Below are positions 25,532 through 37,762 of a stretch of 51,621 nucleotides of DNA, one piece after another. How positions within the stretch are numbered: the stretch's first letter is position 1; each line of letters opens with the position of its first letter. The notes under the pieces were generated by a model. The model saw nothing but the letters and a program-made list of their open reading frames with translations. It made no database searches and was not told where the DNA came from. This DNA is from Gammaproteobacteria bacterium (GTDB lineage Bacteria > Pseudomonadota > Gammaproteobacteria > Pseudomonadales > Azotimanducaceae): the NCBI GenBank assembly GCA_026706665.1, contig JAPOYI010000176.1, positions 1-51,621 on the forward strand, written 5' to 3'. Made by a program: the position numbers and the translations under genes.

Positions 25532-25535
25532 GACG

Positions 25536-26978
25536 CTATTCGTCCGCGAGGGGCTTCCCCTCGCGCTCCTCGTTCGGGCGGCTCCCCTCGCGTTTCTTCC
25601 GGTCCTGGGGCGAACGCCACTTCTTGATGTTGCGTTGCCTGCTGCGCCCCACGGCCAAGTCTTTCTCCTCCACGGGAACAGTGATCGTCGACCCCGCACC
25701 GACATATGCGTCGTCGCCGATCTCGACCGGAGCCACGAGCGTGGCATTGGTGCCCACGAATACGCGGTCGCCAATCGACGTTTCGTGTTTATCCACGCCG
25801 TCGTAGTTGCACGTGATCGCGCCGGCGCCGATGTTGCAGTCGTCGCCAACCTCCGCATCGCCCAGGTACGCGAGGTGGCTTGCCTTGGTGCCCGCTCCGA
25901 GACGCGCTTTTTTCGTCTCCACGAAGTTGCCGATCTTGACGCCTTCGCCGAGTTGCGTCCCTGGCCGAAGGCGCGCAAACGGACCGATCATCGAACTCCG
26001 TTCTATGCGCGCACCGTCGATCACGGTATTCGCCTCCACGCTCACATCGTCGCCGAGGACCGCATCCCGGATGAAGCAATTGGGACCGATCGAGACGCGC
26101 TCGCCGAGGACCACTTCGCCCTCGAACACGGAATTAACGTCGATGGTGCAATCCGGTCCCGCCTTTAGTGTCCCGCGCAGGTCGAACCGGGCGGGATCCC
26201 GAAACGTCACGCCTTCCCGCATGAGTGCTTCGGCGCGCCGCTGCTGAAAGCGCCGCTCGGCTGCCGCAAGCTGTACCCGATCATTCACCCCGGCATAGTC
26301 CTCGAACGACGGCGCCTTGATACCCATGACCGGGACGCCTTCAGACTGCGCTGCGGCTACGATGTCCGTCAGGTAGAACTCGCCCTGGGTATTGTCGCTG
26401 CCGAGGCCCGCCAGCAGGCGCTTGAGCGCGACCGCTGGCGCCGCGAGGATCCCCGTATTGATCTCTGTGACGCGACGCTCGGCGTCTGAAGCGTCCGCAT
26501 CCTCCACGATGGCCGCAACGCTGTCGTCATCGTTGCGGAGCACCCGACCAAGCCCCGCCGGGTCTGCAGCGTCGGCCGTGACGACCGCGATGCAACCGCC
26601 TTCGGCGCTCGCAGCCGCGCACTGCGCCAATGTCTGCCCGTCCGCCAGCGGGACATCGCCGTAGACCACCAACACCGTCGCGTTGTCGTCCACATGCGGT
26701 ATGGCCTGAGATGTCGCGTGCCCCGTGCCGAGTTGCTCTGTCTGTTCAATCCAGTTGAGATCCGAGCCATCGGCACACCGTGAAGCGACCTCTTTGCCAT
26801 CCCGGCCGACAACCACATGCACCTGCGCCGGGTTGAGTTCCCGGGCGGTCTGAAGCACGTGTGCGAGCAGGGGCTGGCCGGCGATTTCGTGCAGCACCTT
26901 GGCCCGGCTGGACCGCATGCGCTTGCCCCGGCCCGCAGCCAGAACGACGATTTCCAGATTCGATGTGGGTTTGGAAAT
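25536..26978 (-). CDS. glmU: Bifunctional GlmU, with probable ATT start codon
   Basis: This bifunctional enzyme acetylates glucosamine-1-phosphate and forms UDP-GlcNAc. No ATG, GTG or TTG lies between the upstream in-frame TGA and the essential pyrophosphorylase motif LAAGRGKRM. ATT at 26976-26978 gives (M)SKPTSNLEIVVLAAGRGKRM, the normal family start, and AGAAGGGGG lies 10 bases upstream. CTG at 26957 is an alternative. The ATG at 26918 would delete the nucleotide-binding loop. The total is 480 residues against about 456 in E. coli. The acetyltransferase half shows the left-handed beta-helix hexapeptides and GNFVETKKARLG. The extra C-terminal tail comes from a palindromic repeat. Confidence 0.93.
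   Translation of the reverse strand: MSKPTSNLEIVVLAAGRGKRMRSSRAKVLHEIAGQPLLAHVLQTARELNPAQVHVVVGRDGKEVASRCADGSDLNWIEQTEQLGTGHATSQAIPHVDDNATVLVVYGDVPLADGQTLAQCAAASAEGGCIAVVTADAADPAGLGRVLRNDDDSVAAIVEDADASDAERRVTEINTGILAAPAVALKRLLAGLGSDNTQGEFYLTDIVAAAQSEGVPVMGIKAPSFEDYAGVNDRVQLAAAERRFQQRRAEALMREGVTFRDPARFDLRGTLKAGPDCTIDVNSVFEGEVVLGERVSIGPNCFIRDAVLGDDVSVEANTVIDGARIERSSMIGPFARLRPGTQLGEGVKIGNFVETKKARLGAGTKASHLAYLGDAEVGDDCNIGAGAITCNYDGVDKHETSIGDRVFVGTNATLVAPVEIGDDAYVGAGSTITVPVEEKDLAVGRSRQRNIKKWRSPQDRKKREGSRPNEEREGKPLADE
25545..25592. repeat. Palindromic repeat inside the 3' end of glmU
   Basis: CGCGAGGGG (25545-25553) and CCCCTCGCG (25557-25565) form a perfect 9-bp hairpin with a 3-base loop, followed by CTCC. 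A half copy, CTCCCCTCGCG, is at 25582-25592. The repeat encodes the GlmU tail KREGSRPNEEREGKPLADE. A nearly identical palindrome is inside atpG at 34960-34984. Confidence 0.7.
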
Positions 26979-27018
26979 GGTCGGGCGCCCCCTTCTGCGA
27001 CGCGACGGGAATGCAGGG

Positions 27019-27024
27019 ATTATA
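27019..27024 (-). promoter_or_regulatory. glmU -10 element TATAAT
   Basis: A perfect TATAAT is on the minus strand at 27024-27019. Initiation near 27012 would leave a leader of about 34 bases before the ATT start at 26978, which fits a glmU promoter created or retained after atpC and glmU were separated. No good -35 hexamer is visible at 16-18 bp. Confidence 0.45.
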
Positions 27025-27216
27025 GGGGCGCATAGGTGGGAATGCTTAGCCGTCCGTTGGGAAGCGTGTCATTCGAAGACTCGATCGTAGGCAAGTTAAT
27101 ACCCGTGTCCTTGCGCGGCGCCTACCACACCGCCTCACGGAAGTTGGGACTCTATGTTTCACCCTCCAAACTTGTCTTGGACCCGGCAACGGTGGCGGTG
27201 CGCAGTACTTCCTCCC

Positions 27217-27735
27217 ATGAGCGCGATCCTGTCGATCAACATAGACGAGCTTCTACATTGGCGCACCGTGGAGGCGGAGCGTGTGGAATTCAAGGCGACT
27301 TGGGACCCGGAGACGACCGGCCCCCCAAGTCATCCGGACCATTTGCACTTTCGCCAACGACTACCACAACCTGAACGGCGGAGAATTGTGATCGGGGTCG
27401 AAGAAGAGGACAGCCGTAGGGTCCTACCGTCCCGAGGCATGACCGCAGATGCTATCGACCGCGCTCAGCGTTGGATTCGAGGCCAATGCAATCGAATGGA
27501 TCCTCCTCATCCTCTCGTTCTATCTCCCAAGCCTGTTGGTGACCGACATGTCTTGGTGGTCCATGCACCTTGGAGCGAAATGCGCCCCCACCGCGCCCCG
27601 GGCTTTGGTTGAGGGTGAATCAATGAACTATTTGATCCGCCTGGGTCGGCTCCGGCTGGTCGCTGTCGTATCCACGGTCTCGAAGCAGTCCACCTTCCGA
27701 GTTGGCAGGGGATACGTGCCCATCTCTTAGTGCGC
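27217..27735 (+). pseudogene. AlbA_2/Schlafen-type ATP-binding protein, frameshifted and truncated
   Basis: ATG at 27217 gives SINIDELLHWRTVEAERVEF and KATWDPE. The reading then shifts to VIRTICTFANDYHNLNGGE, then to IVIGVEEEDSRRVLPSRGM up to HVLVVHAPWSEMRPHRAP. A last piece reads GESMNYLIRLG. Together these follow the N-terminal AlbA_2 domain of RecG-like or Schlafen-related regulators, normally over 400 residues. At least three indels break it and the C-terminal half is gone. Bases 26979-27216 upstream hold only the glmU leader and nothing else recognisable. Confidence 0.7.
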
Positions 27736-27752
27736 AATATATGCACATGAGA

Positions 27753-28208
27753 CTATCGTTGAAGAAGTAGTTGGACCTTACTGTTCTCTATACGTCGACA
27801 GATACCTAGGTCGTCGAGGCTGAGTTGGGGCGCTATCAGCGCCAGCGGTCCATGAAGGGCGCAACGCAAAGAACTATTGTGATGATCTATGTTATCTACG
27901 ACAAAGGACAAATCCGAAATGTCGCCACCCAACGAGTATCGCGCGACATCCAAATACGGAATCCGATACCAAGTGAAGTGACCAAAATCTGGTCGATTTC
28001 TCAGCGTACTGCAGAATGTACGCAGTTCATCTTTTGCCTTTCGACTAATCGCGTCCGGAGCAAAAGTCGCGATCCAACCAATTGCGCCACCCCTTAGGTC
28101 TTGAGTGAGCGGAACGGGGGATGTATCGAAGTTGTCACGAAATGCAGCCAATTCGGCAGCGAATAGCCGGTTCAGCATATCGTTGGCGTAGGATGTAGAT
28201 ATTGACAT
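27753..28208 (-). CDS. Hypothetical protein downstream of the type ISP enzyme
   Basis: A 151-residue product with no signal peptide, transmembrane segment or family that I recognise. Its base composition is clearly lower in G+C than its neighbours, and the gap before the upstream gene is AT-rich, which suggests recent acquisition. It begins 26 bp after the stop of the restriction-modification gene on the same strand, so co-transcription is likely. A few aromatic and acidic clusters are present (FGHFTWYRIPYLDVARY) but no catalytic motif. No clear ribosome binding site is seen. Confidence 0.55.
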   Translation of the reverse strand: MSISTSYANDMLNRLFAAELAAFRDNFDTSPVPLTQDLRGGAIGWIATFAPDAISRKAKDELRTFCSTLRNRPDFGHFTWYRIPYLDVARYSLGGDISDLSFVVDNIDHHNSSLRCALHGPLALIAPQLSLDDLGICRRIENSKVQLLLQR

Positions 28209-28233
28209 TCGTCTGCGACAAATATGGTTAATA

Positions 28234-31200
28234 TCAAGTAAATTGGTTGTTGGCCGATAGGATTAATATTGCCGCAATGCGCCGGGCAGTGTCGGTGAAG
28301 TGCCAGGCTTCTTCCGCATGGAGCGCGCGACCAAGAACGATTTGTTCGCGATAGGAAAGCCACTTCTTCAGGACTTGGTAGCCGCCGAGGCGGTAGTTCC
28401 AAACAGCGGCAGGGACGTTGTGCCAGAACGCTTTGTCATTGAGATAGATGTCGAAGGTCGTTGTTCCGAGTGCGGCGCCGCTCATCGCTTCGCGTTCGTC
28501 GGAGGAGAGGTTACGCTCTACGGCGCGTCCTTGCCCCGGCATAACGGCGTCGCCTCGGCCGTGATGGCCCCATCCAGCGACTACCGCGAAGTCGTCACCC
28601 GCCATGTTCCGCCCGTCGGTCGTGGCGGGAACGGCAATCACCGCGATATCCGGCCGCAGTGGCCCGTGCGTAACGCCCATAACCCGTGTGTCGGTATCGA
28701 GCAAGGCCGCAAGCTCACGACCGCGCGCGGCTGATCGGGCGAGTTCCTCCGCAGGCGCTTTCTCGTCGCCATCCGGCCAGCCCCGTAACGGAATACGCGG
28801 CCATTCCATGCGCAACGCCCCGGCATTGGCTTCGCGATAGGATGGATCGTGCAACACGGCAAGGACATGGTGGAAAAGGTCTTCGACCCCTGCGGCGACG
28901 TGATCAAGGTAGCGCTGCGTCGTTGCCGAGAGATTGGCTCGGCGCACACTATTTCCATCTTCTCCTATTCCGTCATCCAAAACCCAGGCGGGAAAGTAAC
29001 TGGAAAGGCCATTTCCAAGGTTATCCGCCAGATGTCGGACAAGGGTTCCGCGCGAGAACTCTTCCTTGGCTTGGCGTTCGCGCGCTTCAATCCAAAGGCT
29101 CCCCTCAAACACATGCGGCCGATAGTCAGCCCGCTTCTCATCAAGCAGCTTTGTGTCCTTTTCCCAATAGAGCCAACGGTTATCGAATGGCCGGTAGGCG
29201 AATCGGATGAATCCAGACTCATCTGGGCCACCGCGTTCCAGCAACGCGCCCCGCACGGCGCGAGCGTCGAACCGCGCCGTCGTTCCCATGACTGCAGGGT
29301 AGCGCCGCGCGATCTCCTCGTGGCTCAATTTCGAATCGAAGTAATCCGCGACGCGCCCGCGAAGTCGCTCCAGATCGACATCGACGAGGAACCCGTCACG
29401 GCTCGTCTTGACACCGGGAAACGACACGGGGAACAGATCGGGCAGCGAAGGCCAGCCAAACCAATCGGCGCTCACGGCCGTTGGCACGAAAGGAAGACCG
29501 AGCGGCAAAACGGGCTTGATTTCTTCGTAGAGCGCACCCGGAGATGTGTCCACCGTCGCGGTCAATTCGGACGGCTTTGCTTCACCCCAGAGATGCCGGA
29601 ACTCAACCCTCTCAGTGGCTTTGTGGTCTGATTTGCGCACCAACGTCGTAATCGCGGTACCGACTTGGATGCCGACCGGATCGCTCTCGGTTGAGAATAT
29701 GCTCGGATCGGGCGAGCCGTCCGGTGCGACTTTGCCGGTCTTGAACCTATCGCCATTGAGACAGTCGATCCGCACCGCATCGAACGCCTCCAGATAGCGC
29801 TCCCGCATGCCCGTGAACGAGAGGCCGTCGAGCCAAGAGTAATTGGAAATGAAGCAAACCACGCCTTGACCGGTCTCCTTCGCAATGCGCCGTTCGGCCA
29901 TGCGGAAGAAGCGGACGTAGAGATCGTTCAGACCTTGGCCTTCCGGCCGACGTACCCGCCTTGTCGAGCGGTAGGACTGCGACAGCTCCCGCTCCTCGTC
30001 CACCGCCACGCCGGCGAAGCCGTTGTATGGTGGGTTGCCGAGTATCACGAGGATCGGTGTTTGCTGTTTCACCCGTTCTGCTTGGTCGCGCTCCTCCTCT
30101 AATTCGGGGAAGGGTAGCGTCTTGTTCACGCGCGGCTCCCAGCCGGTAAGTGCGTTGGTGAGGAAAACGCCCGCCCGCTCCGCTCCATCGTCGGCGAGCG
30201 GCGCGTCCAGATCCTGCATCGTGATGCCAACCTGCAAGTGCGCGACTACGAAAGGCGCGGGCATGATCTCGAAGCCGAATACCCGCTGGGTTGCCGCCAG
30301 CTTCACCCTCGCCCCGGCCAGCGCGCCAAGACCCTGTCCTTCCAGATTGGCCGCGATCCGACGCAGTACCTCCGCGAGATATGCCCCGGTGCCACAGCAA
30401 GGATCAAGTACATAGACGTTCTCTCCGGCCAGCCCTTCCGAGATACCCAAATCGTCCTTCAGCGCCTTGTCGACGCGGCCGACCATGTAGCGAACCACTT
30501 CCACCGGCGTGTACCAGACGCCGAGCTGCTTGCGGAGCGCCGGATCGAAGGCTTCGAGGAAGGGCTCGTAGAAATAGGGAACCGCCTCGCCTTCATTGAA
30601 GCGCGAGAAGAAGGCCGGTCGGTCTACCCGATCAAGCGCGGCGGCGGTCCAGTCGAGCACCTCGACGAGGCCGAGCAGTTGCAGCCGTCCGGGCAGCGAC
30701 AGTTCTTGGAACAAGGCCGCGAGTACCGGTGCTCGCAAATGCCAGGCGGCAGTGCGCCAGTCAAATCCGCTGGTCGGAGACTGACTCTGCCGCGCCCATA
30801 AGACCCACGCGGAGAAGATGCCGTAGAACAATGTCTGCACGAGCGTCGAGAAGAAGAAACGTGCGCCACGCTCCCCTTCGAAGCGGACGCCGAGTGCGTC
30901 TTCCAAGGCTGTGCGAACGACCGCCAGCGCCGGTTCATCGCCCGCCGCCTGTACCCGCACCAGCCCGTCGCGTGCATAGGAAGCGAGCAGCCACGCCAAG
31001 TCTCTTGGCTCGGCAAGCGCAGCGCGGTGCGACAAGGCGCGAGAGAGATATTCACCCAGACCTGCACCGACTTCGCGGGCAAAAGCGCGAGGGCGCTCCA
31101 GCTTGTGGCCAAAGTCTTCTGCGCTCTCCGCCAGCCGCAAGGTCTCGAGCTTCGCCGGGCAACCTTTCGCGTCCTCTCCGACCAACACGAAATCACGGGT

Positions 31201-31575
31201 GTTCGTCACCAGCACCAGTCGATATTGGCCCCAATAACGGCTGACCTGATCTCCTGCCGCCGTGATCCAAGCGTCGTCGTCCGCCGTCTTCGCCTCCACC
31301 ACCCCGGACTCCGGCATCTGACCTTCTCGAGGCTGGCCGCGCCTCACTTGTTTCGCCCCATACAGGCCAAAATCGGGATGGCCCGCGCCCTGGTCTGCCA
31401 GTTCACTGACGCAAAACACCTTCGGCTTGAGCGTCGCGCCCACAGCGTTCAGCAGATTGGCGAGCGGGCCATAGGTCGAGAGTTCGCCCGTTGCCCCGCC
31501 GGAGGCGCGCACCCGTCTCAGGTCGGCGAAATACGCTTCAACGGCTGTTATGAGTTTTGTGTTCGCTGCCGCCAT
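28234..31575 (-). CDS. Single-chain type ISP-like restriction-modification enzyme lacking a helicase
   Basis: A 1113-residue fusion of nuclease, adenine methyltransferase and specificity domains. The N-terminal nuclease shows HPDFG (D68) and VVEAKTADDD (E94-A-K96), a PD-(D/E)XK site. The methyltransferase has motif I DPCCGTG at about 391-397 and motif IV NPPY at about 514-517, the N6-adenine type. The C-terminal 500 residues resemble the LlaBIII/type ISP specificity domain. True type ISP enzymes (about 1600 residues) carry an SF2 helicase between nuclease and methyltransferase. That is absent here, so cleavage probably works like type IIG. ATG at 31575 is the likely start. It lies in the accessory segment between atpC and glmU. 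Confidence 0.88.
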   Translation of the reverse strand: MAAANTKLITAVEAYFADLRRVRASGGATGELSTYGPLANLLNAVGATLKPKVFCVSELADQGAGHPDFGLYGAKQVRRGQPREGQMPESGVVEAKTADDDAWITAAGDQVSRYWGQYRLVLVTNTRDFVLVGEDAKGCPAKLETLRLAESAEDFGHKLERPRAFAREVGAGLGEYLSRALSHRAALAEPRDLAWLLASYARDGLVRVQAAGDEPALAVVRTALEDALGVRFEGERGARFFFSTLVQTLFYGIFSAWVLWARQSQSPTSGFDWRTAAWHLRAPVLAALFQELSLPGRLQLLGLVEVLDWTAAALDRVDRPAFFSRFNEGEAVPYFYEPFLEAFDPALRKQLGVWYTPVEVVRYMVGRVDKALKDDLGISEGLAGENVYVLDPCCGTGAYLAEVLRRIAANLEGQGLGALAGARVKLAATQRVFGFEIMPAPFVVAHLQVGITMQDLDAPLADDGAERAGVFLTNALTGWEPRVNKTLPFPELEEERDQAERVKQQTPILVILGNPPYNGFAGVAVDEERELSQSYRSTRRVRRPEGQGLNDLYVRFFRMAERRIAKETGQGVVCFISNYSWLDGLSFTGMRERYLEAFDAVRIDCLNGDRFKTGKVAPDGSPDPSIFSTESDPVGIQVGTAITTLVRKSDHKATERVEFRHLWGEAKPSELTATVDTSPGALYEEIKPVLPLGLPFVPTAVSADWFGWPSLPDLFPVSFPGVKTSRDGFLVDVDLERLRGRVADYFDSKLSHEEIARRYPAVMGTTARFDARAVRGALLERGGPDESGFIRFAYRPFDNRWLYWEKDTKLLDEKRADYRPHVFEGSLWIEARERQAKEEFSRGTLVRHLADNLGNGLSSYFPAWVLDDGIGEDGNSVRRANLSATTQRYLDHVAAGVEDLFHHVLAVLHDPSYREANAGALRMEWPRIPLRGWPDGDEKAPAEELARSAARGRELAALLDTDTRVMGVTHGPLRPDIAVIAVPATTDGRNMAGDDFAVVAGWGHHGRGDAVMPGQGRAVERNLSSDEREAMSGAALGTTTFDIYLNDKAFWHNVPAAVWNYRLGGYQVLKKWLSYREQIVLGRALHAEEAWHFTDTARRIAAILILSANNQFT

Positions 31576-31597
31576 AAATCTCGTTCCAGTCGAGCGA

Positions 31598-31711
31598 TGC
31601 CTCAAACGCAAGGGGCAACGGGTGCCTCGTGCGGAACAACCAATGAAGGCATGGTACGCGATAGCGACCAAAGCCGAATGGTCTTCACCCGCAGACGTCG
31701 GTCTTTGGAAG
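31598..31711 (+). pseudogene. Remnant of a HigB-type (PF09907-like) toxin
   Basis: In one plus-strand frame the DNA reads PRAEQPMKAWYAIATKAEW then SSPADV. This closely follows the early conserved part of HigB mRNA interferases (about DAExPLKAWYxExKKAxWxxPAD). The start and the rest of the toxin are missing. It lies between the restriction-modification gene start and the glutathione transferase gene. A matching antitoxin fragment is found about 850 bp downstream. Confidence 0.55.
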
Positions 31712-31726
31712 ATGTCGAACCCGGCG

Positions 31727-32329
31727 TTAACTCCGTGCCCACACCGCCGCTTCGCGGGCGAGGCAGCGTTCGAGCCATGCGTCAAGGTGCGGCTGCTGTG
31801 AGAAGTCGATGTTTGCGGCACGCGCCCAAGCGAAGACGCTCGCAACGTTGAGATCAGCAACGGTGAACGCGTTGCCGAGCAGGTAGTCGCCGCCTGCCAA
31901 AGCGTCGTTCAGCACGTTGAAAGGCTTTTGCAGCGTGTCGATGCCCGCCTTGGCGGCTTCCGGGTCTTTCTCGTGGCCCCGCAAACCCCGCGCTTTCAGC
32001 AGCACGTCGAGCAGCGTGACTTCCACCGCAGTCATGACCCAGAACGACCAGCGCAGGGTCTGCGCCTCTTCCACGGGCGTGGCCGGCGCCAGTTTCCCGT
32101 GCTTCTTTGCAAGATAGATGTTGATGGCCATGGACTCGGAGAGCGTGAACCCATCATCATCGATGGCAGGCACTTGGCCCATGGGATTCGCCGCCACCAA
32201 GTCCTCCGTCGGAGTCAGCGCCTCCTCCTGGAAGCCGTACTCGTGCCGAAAGTTGAGTCCCAGTTCGTGCGCCATCCAAAGGGTGCGCATGGCCCGGCTC
32301 ATCGGAGGGCCGTAGATGGTCAGCGTCAT
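31727..32329 (-). CDS. Glutathione S-transferase family protein
   Basis: A 200-residue cytosolic glutathione transferase. ATG at 32329 is preceded by GAGGGAA. The thioredoxin-like N-terminal domain begins LTIYGPPMSRAMRTLWMAHE, with Ser11 as candidate catalytic residue, and includes NPMGQVPAIDDD and LSESMAINIYLA for glutathione binding. The helical C-terminal domain carries LLGNAFTVADLNVASVFAWA, the conserved N-capping box. It sits between the two halves of a broken higBA-like pair on the opposite strand, which suggests insertion. The reaction substrate is unknown. Confidence 0.9.
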   Translation of the reverse strand: MTLTIYGPPMSRAMRTLWMAHELGLNFRHEYGFQEEALTPTEDLVAANPMGQVPAIDDDGFTLSESMAINIYLAKKHGKLAPATPVEEAQTLRWSFWVMTAVEVTLLDVLLKARGLRGHEKDPEAAKAGIDTLQKPFNVLNDALAGGDYLLGNAFTVADLNVASVFAWARAANIDFSQQPHLDAWLERCLAREAAVWARS

Positions 32330-32558
32330 TGTTCCCTCACCCAATTCGTCATCGCGCGCAAGTCGTCTCAAGCTCGACGACCGAGTTTACTCAACAAACG
32401 CTCCACACTGGATAGCCGCATGGGTGGCTCATCAGATCGATGAGGTGCGTTTGCTCGCAAATCGAACGCCGAACCAGTACCTTGCGTCGCAGAAGTTTGA
32501 TCCCAGTGTCGACGGAGGTATTGAGCTGTCGTCAGTTTCGCGGGGTGGCGCTCGGAGA

Positions 32559-32762
32559 TTGGGAATACCAGAAACAACTATCAAGAGTGAAGCCGACTAC
32601 GACGCTTCTCTGTTGATGATCGATGACTTGATGGGCGCCGCACCGGGCACGCCCGCGGGCGACGAACTTGAGGCGCTCGTGGCTCTCGTCGAGGCTTACG
32701 AAGCGGCGCATTGGCCGATAGCCGGACCCGATACGGCCCGCACGGTCACGCGTACCGAATAG
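32559..32762 (+). pseudogene. HigA/COG5499-like antitoxin remnant lacking its DNA-binding domain
   Basis: From a TTG at 32559 the frame encodes IKSEADYDASLLMIDDLMGA then APGTPAGDELEALVALVEAY and EAAHWPI. This is the N-terminal signature of HigA antitoxins that pair with PF09907-type HigB. The helix-turn-helix domain expected after about residue 60 is missing and replaced by an unrelated short tail ending at 32762. Bases 32330-32558 hold nothing that I recognise. It probably belonged with the HigB fragment at 31598. Confidence 0.55.
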
Positions 32763-32834
32763 CGGCTGACCCGTACTTTCCGCCTATCGGTTACCTGACG
32801 GTCCAACCCAGGGAGCGGCGCATCTTCAGAGCCG

Positions 32835-33257
32835 TCAGCGCCGACGCTTCCGCAGTTCTTCCAGCGTCCGCTGTCGGCCCGCGGCGTCGGCCAACTGCGC
32901 CGTCGCGAGGGAGAAGTCGAAGTCGGAGGCCTGTTCCGAGAGGTCGCGTTCCGCCCGTTCCCTTGACTCGAGAGCCGAGGCTTCGTCTATGTCGTCTGCG
33001 CGCAACGCAGTATCCGCTAGCACGGTCACGATCCCGGGTTGCACCTCGAGAAACCCGCCCGACGCGAAGAAGACATCCTCTTCCCCGTCTTCGAACCGAA
33101 GTGTCACCGGCCCTGGCTTGATACCCGTCAGAAGCGGCGCGTGACCCGGCAATATACCGAGTTCCCCGATAGTGCCGGTCGCAATGACCATCGTGACGCG
33201 GCCGGAATAGATCTCTCTCTCGGCGCTAACGATGTCACATTGCATGGTCGCGGCCAT
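32835..33257 (-). CDS. atpC: F1Fo ATP synthase epsilon subunit
   Basis: A 140-residue epsilon subunit, part of the rotor stalk and an intrinsic inhibitor of ATP hydrolysis. GGGAGA precedes the ATG at 33257; ATG 33245 (MQCDIVSAEREIYSG) is an alternative. The N-terminal beta sandwich (GELGILPGHAPLLTGIKPG) and C-terminal helical hairpin (LESRERAERDLSEQ) are both present. It is the last gene of the atp operon. Here the usual next gene, glmU, is 5.8 kb away. Confidence 0.96.
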   Translation of the reverse strand: MAATMQCDIVSAEREIYSGRVTMVIATGTIGELGILPGHAPLLTGIKPGPVTLRFEDGEEDVFFASGGFLEVQPGIVTVLADTALRADDIDEASALESRERAERDLSEQASDFDFSLATAQLADAAGRQRTLEELRKRRR

Positions 33258-33268
33258 GGACTGTCTCC

Positions 33269-37170
<3,902 letters not shown>

Positions 37171-37209
37171 TCGGTTTGTCCTCTCAATCCGCGCTTTCGC
37201 CGCCGGTCT

Positions 37210-37755
37210 CTACGTCCTTGCCAGCGACTCGGCCAGCTTGTCCAATTTGCCCCGCACCGAGCCGTCCACGACGGTGTCGCCGGCGCGAATGACGGCACCG
37301 CCGATCAGGCTCCCGTCCACCGCCGTGCTGACCTCTATGTCCCTTGCGAAACGAGCTTTAAGCGCCGCGCTCAACTGTTCGATCTCTTCGCCGGTCATCG
37401 CCACGGCCGAAGTCACCTCTATGTCCAGGGTCTTTTCCGCCTCCGCCTTCAGCGCCTCGAACTGCTCGCTTACTTCGCCCAACAGTGCCAACCGCTTGTT
37501 CGACGCAAGGACCTGGATGAATCGGCGTACCGGCTCCGTCACCTCGCCGAACTCCGACTGCACCAGTTCCAGGAGTTCATGCGCCTTCCGTGCATCCGCC
37601 GCGGGCGATGCGACGAGGTCACGCACACCGGGTTCGGCAAGAACTCGCGCCAGGAACGCGAGGGTCCGCGACCAGCGGTTCTGGTCGCGCCCTTCCGTCG
37701 CGAGGTCAAACGCCGCGTTCGCATAGGGTCGCGCGAGGGTCGCTAGTTCGGCCAT
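37210..37755 (-). CDS. atpH: F1Fo ATP synthase delta subunit
   Basis: A 181-residue peripheral-stalk subunit from ATG 37755 (MAELATLARPYANAAFDLA). The conserved LARPYAxAxF start and C-terminal DGSLIGGAVIRAGDTVVDGS and KLDKLAESL are seen. It starts 7 bp after atpF. An earlier ATG at 37788 lies inside atpF and is not needed. Confidence 0.95.
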   Translation of the reverse strand: MAELATLARPYANAAFDLATEGRDQNRWSRTLAFLARVLAEPGVRDLVASPAADARKAHELLELVQSEFGEVTEPVRRFIQVLASNKRLALLGEVSEQFEALKAEAEKTLDIEVTSAVAMTGEEIEQLSAALKARFARDIEVSTAVDGSLIGGAVIRAGDTVVDGSVRGKLDKLAESLART

Positions 37756-37762
37756 CGGTCGC

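Noticed and set aside
23684-25535. glmS ribozyme or riboswitch
   Set aside because: Only 4 bp separate glmU from glmS, and this ribozyme is typical of Gram-positive bacteria.
25532-25978. N-terminal extension of the glmS frame
   Set aside because: GlmS needs Cys as the first mature residue. The GTG at 25531 provides it, and the extension is an out-of-frame reading of glmU.
32368-32577. A 69-codon minus-strand frame upstream of the glutathione transferase
   Set aside because: No family, no ribosome binding site, and it overlaps the HigA-like remnant; not convincing as a gene.
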